Assembly (NCBI GenBank): GCA_037893225.1
Contig: JAZGUH010000375.1
Coordinates: 1,674,001 to 1,738,000 of the forward strand
Source of the DNA: Hippasteria phrygiana
Taxonomy: Eukaryota > Echinodermata > Asteroidea > Valvatida > Goniasteridae
Direction of reading: 5' to 3'
Length of the DNA: 64,000 nt
Position 1 is the stretch's first letter. Each line of letters starts with the position of its first letter. The position numbers and the translations under genes are program-made. Positions 63,979 to 64,000 of this stretch are shown in pieces. The notes under the pieces were generated by a model. It was not told the origin of the DNA. It did no database searches and was given only the letters and a program-made list of their open reading frames with translations.

Positions 63979-64000
63979 CTGATATTCAGAAATGATAAGG

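Overview
This is a eukaryotic genomic window, AT-rich and dense in repeats, with spliced genes (GT-AG introns in consistent phase), tRNA-derived SINEs, many short inverted-repeat transposons and long homopolymer tracts. The gene content is animal: rhodopsin-type GPCRs, an SLC16-type transporter, a STRA6-like membrane protein and a THAP domain. Together with TTAGGG-type interstitial telomere repeats and a recurring short 'taggcctac' word, this suggests a marine invertebrate deuterostome, perhaps an echinoderm. The species assignment is inference.

Layout. (1) About 3.7-13.0 kb and 17.9-27.0 kb are two copies of one direct segmental duplication. Each carries one intronless GPCR gene on the minus strand (6769-5585 and 23348-22179) with its upstream DNA. 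The copies differ by later insertions: an 838-bp foldback in copy 1, and a 41-unit minisatellite and several MITEs in copy 2. Inverted copies of a small element with a tyrosine-recombinase-like fragment lie at 0.9-1.6 and 27.0-27.7 kb. Between the copies (13.1-16.4 kb) is a nested stack of transposons: a hAT-type element inside a TA-target MITE inside a larger palindromic repeat, with the empty sites still readable. (2) From 30 to 38 kb there is a broken minus-strand SLC16 paralogue (two exons, one frameshift), a DIRS-type retroelement fragment, a decayed protein-primed PolB fragment of Maverick/Polinton type, and a THAP-domain exon with a frameshift. (3) From 38.6 to 51.1 kb a four-exon SLC16-like gene reads on the plus strand in perfect phase. 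Its 10.2-kb first intron holds the most unusual object here, a 5.9-kb virus-like element (40765-46629). It has terminal inverted repeats starting AGTAGTAGGGG, a 5-bp target duplication, and eight compact viral-style genes in two converging blocks separated by a perfect hairpin. (4) From 54.9 to 64 kb a STRA6-like gene reads on the minus strand, tail-to-tail with the transporter. At least eight exons join in frame and the 5' end lies beyond the window.

The virus-like element looks like an internally deleted or minimal Maverick/Polinton (adintovirus-related) provirus. It keeps small structural or membrane-protein genes, some intact and some with stops or frameshifts, but no polymerase, integrase, packaging ATPase or major capsid gene is visible. 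A 280-bp MITE has since landed inside its right terminal repeat, and a second 280-bp copy sits at 57.9 kb. The polymerase fragment at 35.6-36.3 kb lies outside the element and belongs to a separate, more decayed insertion.
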